Source of the DNA: Desulfobacterales bacterium
GTDB taxonomy: Bacteria; Desulfobacterota; Desulfobacteria; Desulfobacterales; Desulfosalsimonadaceae
Assembly: GCA_007127175.1 (NCBI GenBank)
Contig: SKZX01000059.1
Span: 1 to 6,883, forward strand
Reading direction: 5' to 3'
Length of the DNA: 6,883 bases
Shown: positions 4,960 through 6,883 of the stretch, piece by piece
Position numbering within the stretch: position 1 is the stretch's first letter
Layout: each line of letters starts with the position of its first letter
Translations under genes and position numbers: made by a program
The notes under the pieces: model-generated
Told to the model about the DNA's origin: nothing
Database searches by the model: none
The model's input: only the letters and a program-made list of their open reading frames with translations

Positions 4960-6883
4960 ATGGAAACATTGATGGCAAACATCCCCTTGGCAGCTGCGTT
5001 CATCGGGGTAATCGGAATTGTATATTCCCTGATTATTACCAGCATGATCAAAAGTGCGCCCAAGGGCAGCGAAAAGATGATCCAGATTGCAGACGCCATC
5101 GAGGAGGGCGCAATCGCCTACCTCAACCGCCAGATGAAAACCATCACCATTGTCGGTGCGATCATCCTGATCGTCCTCTGGGTGACCCTTGGCAGCAAAA
5201 CCGCCATCGGGTTTTTAATCGGCGCTATATCATCTTACCTGGCCGGCTACATCGGCATGCGGGTTTCCGTTATTGCCAACGTCCGGACAGCCGAAGCGGC
5301 CAAGGACGGCCTGGCAGCAGGGCTCAAGATGGCTTTCCGCGGCGGTTCCGTGACCGGCCTTCTGGTCGCCGGCCTCGCGCTCACATCCATCGCCGCTTAT
5401 TTCTATTTTCTGCTGGGCGATGCCACGGTCATTGAAAGCAAGGCGCACATTGTCCCCCTCGTGGCGCTTGGATTCGGCGGCAGCTTGATCGCCATCTTCG
5501 CCCGTCTCGGCGGCGGTATCTTCACAAAGGCCGCTGACGTCGGCGCCGACCTGGTGGGCAAGGTGGAAGCGGGCATCCCGGAAGACGACCCGAGAAACCC
5601 TGCGACCATCGCAGACAATGTCGGGGACAATGTCGGCGACTGCGCCGGCATGGCAGCCGACCTTTATGAAACCTATGTTGTCACCGTCGTGGCATCCATG
5701 CTGCTCGGCACGCTCTTCTTCCCCGAAGAACCGATGGCCGCGCTCTATCCGCTGGTTCTCGGCGCGATCTCGATCGTCGCATCGATCATCGCAACATTCT
5801 TCGTCCGCCTGGGCAAAGATGAATACATCATGGGCGCCCTCTACAAGGGGATGTTCGGATCGGCGATCATCGCAGCCTTGGGCTTCTATGCCTTCACCGT
5901 CACACAGATCGACACCATCGGCGGCATCCCGGCGATGAACCTGTTCTACGCATCGCTGGTCGGCCTCGTTCTGACCGTGCTGATCGTGATCATCACCGAG
6001 TACTACACCGGCATCTACGGCCCGGTCAAGCACCTTGCGGAAGCATCCACCACCGGTCACGGCACGAACATCATTGCGGGCCTTGGCATCAGCATGCAGG
6101 CGACAGCCCTTCCGGTTCTCGCCATTTGCGCCGCTATCGGCATCGCCTATGGTTTCGCAGGCCTTTACGGCATCGCCATTGCGGCGACCTCGCTGCTTTC
6201 CATGACCGGTATGGTCATTGCCATTGACGCCTACGGCCCGATTACGGACAATGCCGGCGGCATCGCTGAAATGGCAGAGCTTGACGACTCCGTGCGCGCT
6301 GTAACAGACCCGCTGGACGCTGTCGGCAACACCACCAAAGCCGTCACCAAGGGATACGCCATCGGCTCCGCCGGTCTGGCCGCCCTGGTTCTTTTCACCG
6401 CCTACATCCTTGAGTTCGAAATAGTCGGCGGCGCGTCTGAGACAGCGCAACAGCTGGATTTCAGCCTCGGCCGGGTTGACGTGATTGTCGGCCTTTTCAT
6501 CGGCGGCCTGCTGCCCTACCTTTTCGCATCCATTGCCATGCAGGCGGTGGGTCGCGCCGGCGGCGCGGTTGTTGAGGAAGTCCGCCGCCAGTTCCGCGAA
6601 ATGCCGGGCATCATGGAAGGGACCACCAAACCCGACTACGGCGCATGTGTTGACATCGTCACCAAGCACGCGCTCAAGGAAATGATCGTTCCGGCACTGA
6701 TCCCGGTCGTCGCACCGATCCTGGTCGGCCTTTTCCTCGGCCCCGTTGCCCTTGGCGGCCTGCTCATCGGCAGCATCGTCACCGGTCTGTTCCTGGCCAT
6801 TTCCATGACCACCGGCGGCGCAGCATGGGACAACGCGAAGAAGTACATCGAAGACGGGTACTTCGGCGGCAAGGGCAGTGAAG
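4960..6883 (+). CDS. hppA: Membrane-bound proton-translocating pyrophosphatase, K+-independent type (3' end outside window)
   Basis: Inner-membrane ion pump that hydrolyses PPi and moves H+ out of the cytoplasm. I translated 641 codons from ATG 4960 to the window end without a stop, so perhaps 30-60 C-terminal residues are missing. It is highly hydrophobic with many membrane segments. The substrate site shows DVGADLVGKVE (193-203), DNVGDNVGD (219-227) and CAGMAADLYETY (228-239), with a second metal motif ITDNAGG further on. Glu237, three residues after Asp234, is at the position known as 6.53. Lys460 and Thr463 in GNTTKAVTKG mark the K+-independent subfamily; K+-dependent enzymes have Ala at the first site. 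All known members of that subfamily pump H+, not Na+. Codon use is strongly G/C-ending, more so than in prs or rplY, suggesting high expression. In a sulfate reducer it would reclaim energy from the PPi of sulfate activation; that physiology is inference. Confidence 0.96.
   Translation, partial: METLMANIPLAAAFIGVIGIVYSLIITSMIKSAPKGSEKMIQIADAIEEGAIAYLNRQMKTITIVGAIILIVLWVTLGSKTAIGFLIGAISSYLAGYIGMRVSVIANVRTAEAAKDGLAAGLKMAFRGGSVTGLLVAGLALTSIAAYFYFLLGDATVIESKAHIVPLVALGFGGSLIAIFARLGGGIFTKAADVGADLVGKVEAGIPEDDPRNPATIADNVGDNVGDCAGMAADLYETYVVTVVASMLLGTLFFPEEPMAALYPLVLGAISIVASIIATFFVRLGKDEYIMGALYKGMFGSAIIAALGFYAFTVTQIDTIGGIPAMNLFYASLVGLVLTVLIVIITEYYTGIYGPVKHLAEASTTGHGTNIIAGLGISMQATALPVLAICAAIGIAYGFAGLYGIAIAATSLLSMTGMVIAIDAYGPITDNAGGIAEMAELDDSVRAVTDPLDAVGNTTKAVTKGYAIGSAGLAALVLFTAYILEFEIVGGASETAQQLDFSLGRVDVIVGLFIGGLLPYLFASIAMQAVGRAGGAVVEEVRRQFREMPGIMEGTTKPDYGACVDIVTKHALKEMIVPALIPVVAPILVGLFLGPVALGGLLIGSIVTGLFLAISMTTGGAAWDNAKKYIEDGYFGGKGSE

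Noticed and set aside
5614..5640. Short tandem repeat GACAATGTCGG twice in hppA
   Set aside because: It encodes the conserved DNVGDNVGD metal-binding motif and is explained by protein function.
5230..6669. A 479-codon open frame on the minus strand inside hppA
   Set aside because: Its codons are exactly in register with hppA codons, so it stops only where hppA uses TTA, CTA or TCA. Those codons are avoided in this G/C-ending gene, and the frame ends at the hppA Ser codon TCA at 5230. The predicted protein is His/Asp/Gly-rich with no recognisable domain. It is a shadow of codon bias.

Overview
The window reads as ordinary chromosomal core of a Gram-negative bacterium, most likely a sulfate-reducing or related member of the Desulfobacterota (Desulfobacterales-like). 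This placement is inference. It rests on the gene order ispE, tRNA-Gln, prs, rplY, pth, on a DUF1844 protein just upstream, on a K+-independent H+-pyrophosphatase, and on palindromic intergenic repeats of a type I associate with that group. All protein genes are on the + strand, and both ends of the window cut a gene.

Layout. Bases 1-807 hold the C-terminal ~59% of a phosphomannomutase/phosphoglucomutase. Bases 808-1034 are intergenic and contain a decayed copy (about 843-998) of a repeat element. A small DUF1844 protein (1035-1355) and ispE (1408-2253) follow. tRNA-Gln(UUG) with an encoded CCA end (2269-2343) lies 15 bases after ispE. A well-preserved ~170-bp palindromic element (2343-2514) starts at the last base of the tRNA. 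Then come prs (2572-3519), rplY/ctc for ribosomal protein bL25 (3560-4222), pth (4261-4893) and hppA (4960 to past the window end). hppA is open from its ATG to the last base without a stop.

How the genes fit together. IspE makes an isoprenoid precursor by the MEP route. Prs makes PRPP for nucleotides, His and Trp. tRNA-Gln, bL25 and peptidyl-tRNA hydrolase all serve translation. The close spacing (38-66 bases between prs, rplY, pth and hppA) suggests one or a few transcripts. HppA recovers energy from pyrophosphate, a by-product of biosynthesis and, in sulfate reducers, of sulfate activation. The mutase supplies hexose-1-phosphates for envelope sugars and appears to be a separate unit.

There is no defence system, CRISPR array, transposase or integrase here. 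The most interesting signal is non-coding: two copies of one palindromic repeat family within 1.7 kb, one intact and one degenerate. The intact copy lies exactly between a tRNA 3' end and the prs leader. Other points are a 60-base stretch of 13% G+C inside ispE, a Lys where E. coli peptidyl-tRNA hydrolase has Asn114, and the Lys/Thr signature that marks the pyrophosphatase as K+-independent.
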